From positions 38,675,457-38,739,456 of the forward strand of contig CM035235.1 of assembly GCA_020226215.1 (NCBI GenBank): DNA of 64,000 nucleotides, in the 5' to 3' direction. Positions within the stretch are counted from its first letter, which is position 1. Every line of letters starts with the position of its first letter. This document shows, piece by piece, positions 45,460-56,770 of the stretch. A program made the position numbers and the translations under genes. Under the pieces are notes generated by a model. The model had not been told where the DNA came from. It was given only the letters and a program-made list of their open reading frames with translations, and did no database searches. This DNA is from Sindora glabra. Lineage: Eukaryota; Streptophyta; Magnoliopsida; Fabales; Fabaceae.

Positions 45460-47334
45460 GTTTGTCATTTCTAATTTTAATACTCTTTATCATGCATACT
45501 GGTTAGTGCTATTTTGTCCAGTGTTCCTATTTATTTCTTGTCTTTTGTGTAAAATCTTATCATCAAAACTGCTTGAATTCATAACAAAAATTGAACCATG
45601 ACAGATTGTTCTGAAATGTTAATGTTGAGTTAATCTGAAGTCTTCCCTTTCAAACCTTTATCTTCTCAAGTAGTTCTAGAAAATTTAATGGAACATTTAA
45701 AGCAATGACCCTGTATTACATCCCTCACTAGAAATGACATAATAAGACTAGTAGATTTAATAAGATAAAACAATAATAGTGTAAACAAGTTGTTGTGCTT
45801 AAACAAGGGAATCTTGAATCTTGCAAATAAGATTAAGTGGTTCACTTAGATTATGTCCAATGTCACCATGCTACTAAATTTGTTTTGAGATCTAGATGTG
45901 GAAAGATTAATGGACTAGTTAACTAGGAAAAGAAATGAGTGTATAATGCAAGCTAACCCTGCGAGCCTTTATTATGACCAAACTAGAGAATATAGATTTG
46001 TTTAGGATGCAAGTCTTAACGGATCAGGTTTAAATGGACCTGGCCTATTCGAGCCACCTTGTGAATTATACAAGCTAGCCTGTTAAACACTTTATATTAA
46101 AACTCATTTGTCTAGTTTTAAAATGGATTCAATTTATAAATCAATTAAGCAATAGAAAACAAACATACATTAAAACAAGTTTTAAAAGTTTTAAAAGTGA
46201 CCTATGATTTACAACAAGCATGGGATTGAATAGAAATTTAATGGACAATAGTTGTACACAGTTGCCATTATGCAGAGCTTGATAAAAGCAAAATTCGAAT
46301 TTATCAAGTTATCGTAGTTTTGGCCTTTTCTAAACCCTTAAAATCACAACAACAAAAAAAAAATTAATATTAAATTTAAATGCAAATTCATTATAAATCA
46401 AATTTTAAGTGAATTCAAATTTTTCCACTCAATGGCTAAAAGTTGGAGAGGCAATTTGAAAAATACAACTACAAATTTTTTTTGTACATTTTAAATCAAT
46501 TTTTATCCTTTTTGACTTTTTATATCCGACAGATCACATTTAACCCCCATTTAACCCAACTAATTTAGAGTCAAATTGAATTAAATTTCTTTTGAGAGCA
46601 AAGTTCTCTCAACATCTATTTTTTTCATTCACAAAACTTAAAATTCTCTCAAAGTCCATTTTTTCCATTTGCAAAACTTAAATCTAATACTTTGCTTAAA
46701 AATACTAAACTCACAATCATTCAAACCAACAAGTGTCAGTCATTTTTGAACAATTTAATATATCCAAAATATCCATAGTTCTATTAATTTCACAAGTTAT
46801 ACAGTATTAAAATTCATATTGATTTCTCCTAAAAGAATATCCACTGTTCTGTTAATCTTACATGTTATACAATATTGAAATTTATACCGCAAAATAAATC
46901 TCATGAAAAATATAGATTCAAATATAATTCAAACCAAGTAATTATACAACTAATGTGAAAATGTAAAGTAAGTCTCAAATATATTACATGCCACAATAGA
47001 TATGTCATTCCCATGGTCCTCACCAAGTCATCATAAATATAGGTCGCATTATCAAACTAACTACATCACTCTCAACATTATTACTGATATCTCAGATAAA
47101 ATTTCTACCTGAAATACCTTTTTTGATGAGAAATTCTTAAGTACATATCATATACTATATGAAACCAATCATAAATTGACATGCAATTCAATTCACAGAT
47201 GGTACTGATACATGTCAATTTGCAGTTGATTTCTGTAACTTATGGCTGTGTACAGAAGAATTTCTCATGTGACAGATAGTTGGGTTTGTGCCCTTATTTC
47301 TAAACATATCTGCAGAGATTTTGAAACCTTTGAA
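45460..47334. other. Intergenic sequence downstream of the MADS gene, with small repeats
   Basis: No coding sequence is supported. At 46003-46095 a GC-richer stretch with GGCCTATTCGAGCC and CTAGCCTGTTAAACA resembles hAT subterminal sequence, including the end of the MITE at 55098-55355. At 46590-46690 a unit with TTCTCTCAA and CAAAACTTAAA occurs twice, and at 46766-46897 an 80-base unit (AATATCCA...TTATACA) occurs twice. The part next to 47335 should be the MADS 3' UTR; its poly(A) site was not identified. Confidence 0.45.
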
Positions 47335-47478
47335 TTAGGTCTTAGGATTTCTTCTTGCTCTTGTTTCTGGCAGGCCAATGAACAAATCAGTCTCAACATC
47401 TGAAGTACTGCTTTCTTCATGGACTGGATTTTGTCTCTGATCCCTTGTTGCTCCCTTTGGCTGGGGCCGGATACCGCT
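47335..47478 (-). other. SOC1-like: MADS exon 7 (C-terminus), 144 bp with stop
   Basis: The acceptor CCATAG ends at 47479. The frame runs 47 residues to the TAA at 47337-47335. It contains ESSTSDVETDLFIGLP, the SOC1 motif. The longer - strand ORF of 47265-47495 is a different frame over the same exon and is not the product. Confidence 0.93.
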
Positions 47479-50400
47479 CTATGGAGAGATATCAATTTAA
47501 TTAGATTCTAGAACAGTAGAATTATTCAGCAAAAACCATTCTATAAGATTCATTTCACATTTTCCTTTAGGTCACATTATTTTTTGTTAGAGGTATAACG
47601 GAATTATAGGCTTGTATAATTTTTTAAAATACAGTGCACCTTCTTTTCAATTTATAAAACTAGATTTTCAATAAATGAAACATTTATCTGGGTAATTTTT
47701 TTTTTAAAAAAAAGATAATGTGATAATATTTTCACTTTCTTTCACCCTCTTTTACAAGGAAGTGGGATTTCATGATTCTAGTTCCCACCTACCAGTGAAA
47801 GAGCCCCGATGACGGAGTGAAAATAGGTGTGAGAAAAGAATTAGCAAATTGTTTGTATTATTTTAAGATTTAAAATAAGAAAATTAATTATAACTATATC
47901 AATAAAATATTTTTTCATGTATAATTCCATCGAAGGCCGGTCTAATTTACTTGTTAGTATATAAACCAACCATATGAGTAGTAACAGGGATCACAGCAAG
48001 TAAAGTTAGGTTCACAATTTAATTTTGATTTGATAAATCAAGCTCTTGATATAAATGAATGGTACTTAAACTAAATTATCAAATTCATGTTTTAAATAAA
48101 TTAAGCCTAAGTTAATAAAAGCATATTTCATTTGCATCATAAGTTGATGACTTGAAGATATATATATATATATATATATATAACAAAAATTGATTATAAA
48201 ATTTTAAATAATATATAATTATTAATATACTATTTCAATATTTTTCTAAGTATCTTAAATATTATTTTTAAGTATAAAAAATAATTATATTTGTTTGTAG
48301 GTAGACCAATAAAGTAAAGAGCAACATTGAAATTCATATCAATTCATTTATTAGAATCTAACTAAAACCTTTATGTTACTTTTCTTTTGAGATAAATTGT
48401 CATTTATATTTTATTATGTATACTTATAGCATATGAATAATAATATAATAATACTAAATATAGCCATTTATATATTTTTTATTTATTCTATATTGTTAAA
48501 TTGCTAAACATCTTTGCTTTTGTAAGTTTTTTAAGCTACTAAATTGTCAATAACATAATTCATTGCTACAATTGATTTGAACTAATGAATCAAGTCAAGT
48601 AGCACATAAACTTAATTTAAGTTGAACTTGAATGAAAAAAAATTGGCTTAAATTAAGTTTGTACTGAGTCACGAATTAAAAAAATTTAGAGTAAATGAGC
48701 CTGAACTAAGATCAACACAACTCAACTCGACTCATTATCAATCTCAATTATAAGTTAACATTTCAAAATAATAGCAAATTTCACCTTCTCAATGAGCTTT
48801 GCATTTTCAGCTACTAGGGTTTTTTCCTGATCAGTTGCATCAGAAGAAAAAAGTCAGCATCAACTTAATGTATTCCCTAACCGAGAACATCAACCAATAT
48901 TACTTAAAATGCTCAGATGTCATGAAAGTTTCAAAATCATGTTTTCTATTTATGTGTCATGAAATAGAATAACCCTTAGAAGTGTAAGTTATATTTGTGT
49001 GTGTTCCAGTTTCTTATAGCAACTCTAAATAGGGTAAATTGCAATTTACCCAGTGTAATATAGGGCATGTGAGAAAAATAAACCCCACAAATAAGAAGAG
49101 GCAATAGGCAATAGAACACCTTTCATCTTTGTTATTTAGGAGTGTGAATAGGCTTGCAGTCGATCAAGTGCCTATGGTCTAATCTATTTTTGACATAATC
49201 TGTTCTAACATATTTATCTAAATAAGTTAAACTAACACTAATAAATAAACATATTTAAATAAATAAGTAGGGTCAGGCCTATCAAATCAACCTACTTATT
49301 AATATACTATATATATAGTGTAATATACAAGACACATATATAAAATATACACAAAAAAGATATATAATATTTTAATACATGTATTTGCATATATAAGTTT
49401 AATTAGACTATTGGCCCATTTATTGATATATTTAAAAGTCTATTTATATAAATAAGTTTTTGTACAGTTTAACAATTCAAATCAACCATTTTTTTTTCTA
49501 TTTTGGTAAATAGATCAACCATTTTAATATAACTTAGTGCAAAATTCAATTCTGACCTTGTACAGAGTAATTGGCCATGATCAAGCCAAATATCATTAAA
49601 AGAAAGCTTGGTCTATTTTAGATAAAGTCTAACCCAGTTTAGCTAATTTGCACCCTTACTTCAATTGTACAAAATCAATAGATATTCCATTATGTGGTCA
49701 ATTTAATATTGCATGGACAGCTTACCTTCTCTCTAAGTTGCTGAATTTGTTCCTTGAAAACTTGATTCTGAGGAATACAGAGTTCATATGTCAAAATATT
49801 TACAATAAAACTTTCAAGGAAACATTGTTTAGGTTTGTGATTTAAACCTTTCTTGCTCGAACGCAGCCTACGCTTTTCTCCAACTGTTGTTCTATCTGCT
49901 GCAGTTCTTCAAAGGTGCATGATCCTAATCCTTCTCCCATGAGTTTTCTGAGATATTGAGGTCACAATGCACAAGAAAATATTATTTTTTTAGAGCAATT
50001 TTGCATTGAATTTAAAGATTTATGAAGATGAGCATAAGTTCAGAAAGGTTTTTCACCGTTTTGAAGCTTCAAGAAGTTCAATATTCTTCATCAGGCTTTC
50101 TGCTTCTTGCTTCATATGCTGCCATATATAATATAATTTCATTTGAACATATCAGTATTAAGATTTGGGAGAATATATGAACTCAAGATTTGGTTAAGAT
50201 TTGTGAGGAATAATAAAATGCAACAACTTTGTGTTCCTATAGAAGTGAGTGAGCTAACAAAACAATGGCCTGAAGTGTAACCAAATCATAGAGAGAGCGT
50301 GCGTATATACTTGACTATGAATTCAGAAGATAAAATGAACAAGTTGCTTGAAAGATGAAGTAAATCATTTAACAAATACGTCAGCTGGGTCTCACAAATC

Positions 50401-51030
50401 AGGATCAGGAATTTAGCTTGATTCCAATAAAAAATTGTGTTAGGAATTTAATCCTAACGTAGGACCAAAAATTTCAATACTATGGCCTTTTATATCTTGA
50501 TAACTTGGGAAACCACTTCTTTTAGTTTTCACTGAACCATGACATTAAAACATCTGATTTGTCAAAATATAAAAGATAGTAGTACTGACATCTCACTATT
50601 ACGGTATGATTAAAAATATTTTCCCTTGATCCCAAACAAAAGCCCCTTAATCCCAAGATACTCAGTTCCTCTTAACCTCGAAAACCCTATATTTTGAACA
50701 AGACAACATACATTCACAATTGAGAACATACCAAATTCATGACAGTAAGACTCTCGATGTTTTATTGAGGTATTTGGCATTCAATTAGTTCAGATACAAA
50801 ATTCAAGACTAATCAAATTCATTCAGATTCCATTTTTCGGGATTGAATTAGCTGGTTCTCTCAATTCAGAATACATGTCTTGACACACAAACACACACAG
50901 ACAAACATCATTCTACATGTGTGTGTATATATCAAAGTGAACAAGAACCTGCATATTTTGTTCCATTGATCTGTTGCCTGGCTGATTTTCTCTGGTATGC
51001 CTGCGGTAACGTTCTATTGTACTTTGTATG
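47335..51030 (-). CDS. SOC1-like: SOC1/TM3-clade MADS-box gene, exons 2-7 (first exon not in view)
   Basis: Six exons on the - strand splice with GT/AG borders into 156 uninterrupted residues plus a split first codon: I region, K domain and C-terminus of a type II (MIKC) MADS transcription factor. Exons in transcript order: 51030-50949, 50118-50057, 49947-49848, 49767-49726, 48826-48785, 47478-47335. Sizes 82, 62, 100, 42, 42 and 144 match the MIKC pattern. The K domain has LLEASKRKLMGEGLG, CTFEELQQIEQQLEKSV and RARKNQVFKEQIQQL. The C-terminus carries DVETDLFIGLPETRARR, the SOC1 motif, which places it in the SOC1/AGL42/AGL19 clade. Such nuclear proteins dimerise with other MADS factors to promote flowering. 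The DNA-binding exon is absent from 51031-64000, so intron 1 is very long or the gene is truncated. The intact frame contrasts with the dead transposons around it. Confidence 0.9.
48156..48182 (+). repeat. (TA)n microsatellite in MADS intron 6
   Basis: About thirteen uninterrupted TA units. Confidence 0.95.
48785..48826 (-). other. SOC1-like: MADS exon 6, 42 bp
   Basis: The acceptor is at 48828-48827 and the donor GTGA at 48784-48781. It encodes EKTLVAENAKLIEK; 42 bp is canonical. The intron that follows (48784-47479) contains a TA microsatellite. Confidence 0.93.
49137..49658. repeat. Possible old hAT-type MITE in MADS intron 5
   Basis: The left end TAGGAGTGTGAATAGG and the reverse complement of the right end, TAAGGGTGCAAATTAG, agree at about 10 of 16 positions and resemble the TAGGGGTGTAAA hAT terminus. 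The interior is non-coding and AT-rich. The flanking 8 bases do not match well, so this is a weak call. Confidence 0.35.
49726..49767 (-). other. SOC1-like: MADS exon 5 (K domain), 42 bp
   Basis: Acceptor CTCAG and donor GTAAG. It encodes NQVFKEQIQQLREK; 42 bp is canonical. Confidence 0.95.
49848..49947 (-). other. SOC1-like: MADS exon 4 (K domain), 100 bp
   Basis: Acceptor CTCAG and donor GTTTAAA. Length 100 is canonical for this MIKC exon. It encodes KLMGEGLGSCTFEELQQ, IEQQLEKSVGCVRARK. Confidence 0.95.
50057..50118 (-). other. SOC1-like: MADS exon 3 (K domain), 62 bp
   Basis: Acceptor GGCAG and donor GTGAAA. It encodes HMKQEAESLMKNIELLEASK plus two bases of an Arg codon completed by the next exon. 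Confidence 0.93.
50949..51030 (-). other. SOC1-like: MADS exon 2 (I region), 82 bp
   Basis: The acceptor AAACAG (51031-51036) precedes the exon and the donor GTTCTTG follows (50948-50942). It encodes IQSTIERYRRHTRENQPG and onward to EQNMQ, the I-region / K-domain start of SOC1-type proteins. Confidence 0.88.
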
Positions 51031-53233
51031 CTGTTTATACAGAACCAAACCAAACCAAATATCATTACGGGTGGAAAACCAAAAGAATACTAAAACTATG
51101 AGAAAATGAAATTATGGGGGCAATGATTAGTGTCTTTGAAGGTTTCTAGGATAAAAAAAAGGAACATTATACTTTATCTATTCATGATTTTGTTCTTTTT
51201 CATCAACCCATCTGATTTTAAGTGCTGAAATTCATCCACATATGTTTTCAATTATTACCATTTTTGTCTATTTTCCATCCGAAATTTGATGGAAAACTCA
51301 CCTCCATCACATGTAATGTCTACTTTCTCATATTTCGACTCAATTTAACACTCATTCAAAATCAATTTATCCCAAAAGAATCTATTCAACACCCTTTGTT
51401 CATCAACCATGAAGTGGATTGTAGAAAATAAATTTCCAATAGAATCAAGGTTTTAAAGGAAAAATCAGTTCTACCTGAATATCAAATTGAGTCCAAATAT
51501 AAGGAAATAAAGATCACATGTTATGGACGCAAGTTTTCTATTAAATTTTGGATTAAAAATAATTTTGGTAAGCAAAATATTAATGGTCAAAAGTACATGT
51601 GGGTAAATTTCAACATTTAAATTGAAAGATGGATTAAGTGTAAAAGAATGAAATCACAAGTATAATTTCCCAAAAAAAAAAAAAAAGAACATATATAGGG
51701 AAACAAAATTTAATCTTTTCTTTTTCCGATGCTATGTATAGTGGGAGGAACAGGATAACGAAAAAGGGTAAATTCACCAATCATCTCTCCTAAACATACC
51801 ACAATATACAGTTATATGCAATTTAGAATTTATGCACAAATTCTAACATCTGTACTATATCTAGTGTCTTTAGATAGTAGTCTCCCATCTCTTGTGGGCC
51901 TAACAAGAAAATCCTGCATTTATTTTTACAAGTCTTCCTGCATTCATTTGTATTTTAAAGAAATTTATAGTGGTAATCTTGCATTTTTTTGCACATGTTT
52001 TCTTGCATTTATTTGCATTTAAGAAATTAACTTAATTAGGAAATACCTTAAATTGTTTATTATTAATTTTAGATAATGTTATAGGCTTGCTTGTCTTACA
52101 CCAAACATCTAAGGATATTAGATCAAGTTTTCATGTTTCTTAGGAGATCTATATTAATAGAGCATTAGTATGTCTTATGTAACAATTTTAACCTCTTGTT
52201 CATTCAATAATATTTTAATGTTCATCCCTTAATTCTCTAGCATCTCTCTACTTTCTTCCTCTCTAAACCTCATCCATATCTCTAAGCATGAATACAGATT
52301 AAGATTTAAATTTAACCTACTATCAGTCAATATAAAATAGTTTTACATTATCCCCTACCTACGTATTGACACATCATTAAAAAATTGTTAAAACTCTTAC
52401 TCTTAGTTAATGATGATTTTTTCAATGATGTGTCTTTTTTTTTTATTCACAAATAGTGTAGTAAATTTTGCACAGTGAATCAAATTTAAACTCTTCATAT
52501 ATTTGTGATAACTAAAACAAAGGGGTGAAAAATCATAGCCTCAACTCAACTCTAGGGTTTCTTGGGAGTTACATCTAAATGAAATGATCATCTCACTCTA
52601 ATATTTTTTTTTTTTAATTTGGGAAGAGGTAACAGTGGCCTTCAGCAAACAAATGAAGCTATTTAAGTGTGAAATCAAGAAACCCAAAGTCATCCAACTT
52701 CTGCTTATGTTAAGAATAACCAGGTACCCAATTTTAAAGCCCAATTTAGATGCTATACAAGAGGGCTATGACTAATATGACGATAGCAGTCTTAATGTGA
52801 TGGGCACCAAATACTTGTCAATAAATCTATGATTCTTCTGCTATACTTGCAATGTATAAAATAACAGAATCCTATCTGTTAAACACCCTTAAAAAAAAAA
52901 TGAAACTAGAAGACATAAATTAAGAAACTTCTGTGCCAAAACTGTTAAACCAGCCTTTTCAGCAACAGTTAAATAGTCACAAACAGTGATAGTAGTGGGG
53001 TCTTGGTGGCTTATTTTAATGTCATACATTGATGTATCAATGGCAGCTGCTAATCTAAAACATGTAAAGAAATTTCATTTGATTGCATGATACTAGTCTG
53101 TATCAATAATCAAAACCTTCGTAAATTTGTTAATTAGAAAATTTTTGTCTTGATAGAGGTATATACATACTGTAATGTAATATTAACTTATATTGATTAA
53201 CATTTGTTACAATTGATATGGCATATTAGGATG
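51031..53233 (-). other. MADS intron 1, part up to the copia insertion
   Basis: No MADS-domain exon or other coding sequence was seen on either strand. A run of A lies at about 51666-51685 and a T run at about 52600. The remainder is ordinary AT-rich intron-like sequence. Calling it intron assumes that exon 1 lies further right. Confidence 0.5.
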
Positions 53234-53238
53234 CAATT
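53234..53238 (+). repeat. 5-bp target site duplication, left copy (Ale-type copia)
   Basis: CAATT, repeated exactly at 58410-58414. Confidence 0.88.
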
Positions 53239-53412
53239 TGTTAAGGTATATTATTTTTTTAGTCTAAATTTATTTATAGGTGTATTTAATTCATTATAAG
53301 TTATTTTGTAAACATACCTAGATTTATAATTATAATATAAACTCAGCCGAAACCCAATTGGGTTTGGTATGGCTTCAGAGAATATTACTTCTTCACCATA
53401 GCTTCTTTAGGA
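53239..53412 (+). repeat. 5' LTR of the Ale-like copia
   Basis: It starts TGTTAAGGTATATTATT and shares TAGTCTAAATTTATTTATA, CCGAAAC, CAATTGGGTTTGGTAT and GCTTCAGA with the 3' LTR. Its 3' end (TTTAGGA) has diverged from the TTTTACA of the other copy. No standard initiator tRNA site is obvious after it. Confidence 0.88.
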
Positions 53413-53857
53413 GCAATGTTTACTTCTCTGAATTGTACAACTACTCCTCCATATCTGTTTTTCTTATTTTTTAATTTTTTCCCTCTTCCCTTCGTCTTCT
53501 CATCTCTGATATAATGAATTGGTGGCGTGATCATAGAATGAAGCACGCATGCAGCATTTCGAGTGCGACCTAATGTTGGTCGCAGCTGTTTGGCTAAATC
53601 GTAGAGCAGAAGGTCTTTTGCGGCAAAGTTAGAAATCGTCCCCCAGGTGCTATTTCATGATTCTGGTTATTTCTGGCAATACTACAAGGACGATATTTCA
53701 GTTTTTACAATTCTGATTGTGTCGCACATTTTTGTTTTGCATTAGTTGTTGTCTCTACGAAAATTTGGTTTGAGCAGCGAGTTTTATTTGTTTCTTTTTC
53801 CGTTTGGGTGGGCACCCTTCTTGGTTCATATCTCTTGCTTGTGTTGCATTTTTCTGT

Positions 53858-54760
53858 GATGGCTGAAACTAGTTCCGAACCTAATCGAATGACCAAAAAT
53901 TCTTCAACTGTGAAAACAAATGTTACTAAGGTGGTGCCGGCCCCTACTAAGATCACTGATAAAAAATTTGATGGTAGAAATTATGCCTAATGGAAGAAGT
54001 TTGTTGAGATGCATGTTGTTGGTGTGCATATGGAGGGATCATCTCACTAAGGATCCTCCAACAGAGAAGACAAAAATGAAAAACTGGGTTGGAGATAGAG
54101 ATGACAAAACGACTGATTGTTGCACTGTTAAGGAGTTATGGGAGTATTTGGAATTGGTTAATTTGGGTAAAAACAATGTCTTATCTTTATGAGATTTCTC
54201 AAGAGTTCTATTGAGCGGATAAAAAGAGAGCTGTCTAACTTACTACCTTGCTGCATTTATGCGTATGTTTGAGGAGTTCAATACATTATTGCCTATTAGC
54301 ATTGATGTAAAGGAGACGCATGCTCAAAGAGAACAATTAGCTGTCTTATGTTTTCTTGCTAGCCCAGCGTCTGAATTTGCTTTAGCAATATCTCAAATAC
54401 TGATAGGAATGGACACCTTAACCTTGAAAGATGTCTATTTCAAGCTTCGTGTCTCCTGAGATATGCCAAAGGAGAATTTGTGAGTGAGTCCTCTACTCCA
54501 ATGGGGTTGGTTGTAGAAGTGAAAATGTCAGTGGTGGTTGTGGAAGTACTAGAGGAGGATAAGGCGGTGGCCATGATATGAGTTTTCAATTGATTCATCA
54601 TTATTGCAAGGAACCAAGACATATCAAGAAACACTGTAGAAAGCTTCATGCAAAATCCACACAACAAAAAGATGCTCATTCAACCCTTAATGAGATTACA
54701 CATACATCTAGTGAGACAAGACAGTAGCTATGTCCCTAGATGAATTTGACCAATATACTC
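53858..54760 (+). pseudogene. Copia gag (decayed)
   Basis: It starts MAETSSEPNR and carries FDGRNYA with a stop at the position of the conserved WKK, then frameshifts. Good matches resume at 54259-54459 (FEEFNTLLP, QREQLAVLCFLASPASEF, LTLKDVYFKL). The zinc knuckle YCKEPRHIKKHC (about 54614-54650) has lost its first cysteine. Confidence 0.83.
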
Positions 54761-54859
54761 AATTTCAGGGCCTTTTAGTCTTCTGCTTCCTCTCCTATTG
54801 CCACAACTGCTCAACAAGTAACCCCACTGCTGTCTCACTTCATCATCATGCAACTAAGT

Positions 54860-55097
54860 CATTGATTCAGGTGTGACAGATCATAGGACTGGCAACACAC
54901 ATATTCTTTCCTCTTTTCCTCCTTCATCTCATTTATCTAGTGTCATATTGGCTAATAGATCAACCACTCTTGTTGTGGGAAGTGGGGCAGCTTTTCCTTC
55001 ACCATCTGTTTCTCTATCATCAGTTTTATACTTACCATAGCTCCCACTCAATTTGGTGTCCGTTAGTAAAATAACTTGTGATCTAAATTGTTGGGTT
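54860..55097 (+). pseudogene. Copia protease, left of MITE
   Basis: DSGVTDHRTGN near 54864-54897 is the D-S-G active-site box with the usual Asp-His, followed by LANRSTTLVVGSG and SLSSVLYLP and then LNC at the MITE insertion point. The frame is open in this stretch apart from a few stops. Confidence 0.83.
55090..55097 (+). repeat. 8-bp target site duplication, left copy (MITE 2)
   Basis: GTTGGGTT here against GTTGTGTT at 55356-55363, one mismatch. Confidence 0.75.
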
Positions 55098-55355
55098 TAG
55101 GAGTATCAAATGGGTCAAAGCCTGAGAACTGATTCGTATTTGTCACAGGTTTTGGCAGGTTTAAACCCCTTAAAAATTAAACCCATTTTGAATGCGGGGT
55201 GATACGGATCAATCCATCGTGGATCGGTCCGTATCCACATGATTTGCAAATCAGTCCACGTTCCTCTTAAGTTTTGACAAGTTTGAATCCCCCTAAAATT
55301 GGACCTATTATGGACCAATCTATATCCACATAGGCCAACTTGTTTAACAGGCCTA
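55098..55355. mobile_element. hAT-type MITE inserted in the Ale-like copia
   Basis: A 258-bp non-coding insert starts TAGGAGTATCAAATGGGT and ends TTTAACAGGCCTA, whose reverse complement begins TAGGCCTGTTAAA. The ends match only partly, but an 8-bp near-perfect duplication flanks the insert, and without it the protease reading frame rejoins. Inside is GTGGATCGGTCCGTATCC, nearly the same words as in the MITE at 4385-4693, which suggests a related family. Confidence 0.82.
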
Positions 55356-55363
55356 GTTGTGTT
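55356..55363 (+). repeat. 8-bp target site duplication, right copy (MITE 2)
   Basis: GTTGTGTT; the coding context indicates this copy is the unmutated one. Confidence 0.75.
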
Positions 55364-56330
55364 TCCTCTTTTTTAATTATTGCTTATTCAAGGAACTAGG
55401 GATAGAGAAGATTTTTGGTGGAGGTCATGAGTCTAAAGCATACACACTTGAGTGTCCCCTTGTTGATGTGCCACAATCGCTCACTTGCTTAATTGATATC
55501 TCTTCACTTCAAATTCATTGCTAATTAGGTCATACATCATTGCAAAGATTAAAAAAATTTGTATCTAAGTTTTGTCCATACTTTAGAATATGAGTCATGT
55601 TAGTTAACATCGAGTCTTTTATCTTCCGAGGATTAATAAGTGAGCTATGTACTCTTTTAAATTAGTCCATTATGATGTTTGGGGTCCATGTCCTATATTA
55701 TCCAAAGTTGGTTTTCATTATTTTTATTACCTTTGTGGATGATTACTCTCATGTTACTTAGTTATATTTAATGAAAAGTCATGCTGAATTATTTTTTATA
55801 TTTTATGTCTTTTGCTTTAAGATTAAAACTCAATTTAATTCAATTGTCAAAATTCTACAAAGTGATAATGCCAAAGAATATTTTTCAACTCCATTAAGTC
55901 AGTTTATGATCAAGAATGAAATGATTCATCAATCTTCTTGTGTTATCATTTCCCTAAAAAAAGGGCTTACAAAATGTAAAAATCATCATTTAATGGAAGT
56001 TGCCAGGACTTACTTTTTCAAATGAAAGTTCCTAAAGAATTTAGGGTTGATGTTGTGTCTACAACTTGCTTTCTTGCCAATCAAATGCCTTTATTTATGT
56101 TACATGATGAGATTCCCCATTCCTTTTTATTTTCCCCTCAATCTATCTTTCCTCTTTCTCCTCGTATTTTTAGTTGCTTGTTTTGTTCATTATGTTTGGT
56201 CTCGTGTGTCAAAATTTGATCCTCGATCCATAAAGTGCATCTTTGTAGGCTACTCTTAATATCAGAAAAGGTATCAGTGCTTCTCACCTAAGTTAGGGTA
56301 TCAGCTTGTGTCTACAAATGTCATGTTTTT
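55364..56330 (+). pseudogene. Copia GAG-pre-integrase and integrase (decayed)
   Basis: LGHTSLQRLKKFVSK (about 55528-55570) is the pre-integrase HXXXL region. The core is represented by DDYSHVT (about 55738), ILQSDNAKEYFS (second catalytic Asp, about 55852-55890) and the CFLANQMP and PHSFLF motifs (56068-56130). The Arg-Ile-Phe-Ser-Cys-Leu-Phe-Cys stretch and KCIFVGYS end at about 56260. Several frameshifts. Confidence 0.83.
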
Positions 56331-56770
56331 TGAATCTACTCCATTTGTCAGAGTCATTATCCCTTGTTGACTTCGATGATGAATTTCTAATTTATTGAGT
56401 TCATGAAGTCTTAACTCCTACTCATGAGAGCTTTCAACAATCAATCACCAAAGGCTATTCTCATCATTCTTAGCCCCAAAACATGCAATCTAATGTAACA
56501 CTCACTTAACTCCTACTCATAAGAACTTTCAACCATCAATCACCAAAGTTTATTCTCATCATTCTCAGCCCCAAAAGATGCAATCTAATGTGACAATCAT
56601 GGAGGTACAAGATCTACATATTCAGATTCATGACCCACTGCCTCCATCTACTTCTTCATAGTAAGATCCAACCCTCAATCAATTATTGCTACCCTTGATT
56701 CTATGATGGTTCCAAAATCTATTTTTGAGGCATTGTCTCATTCTGGTTGGAAATTAGCTACAGAGGAAGA
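56331..56770 (+). pseudogene. Integrase-RT linker with an internal tandem repeat
   Basis: A 90-base unit with AACTCCTACTCAT...CAATCACCAAAG...ATTCTCATCATTC...AGCCCCAAAA is present twice (about 56410-56500 and 56505-56590). This is a local duplication in the Ser/His/Pro-rich linker that normally separates copia integrase from RT. Confidence 0.7.

Noticed and set aside
47265..47495. 76-codon - strand ORF over the MADS last exon
   Set aside because: It is an alternative frame; the spliced frame ending in the SOC1 motif is the supported one.
51660..51690. Poly(A) run as a SINE/LINE or processed-copy tail
   Set aside because: No coding or tRNA-derived head and no flanking duplication was seen; the same applies to the run at 59697-59711.
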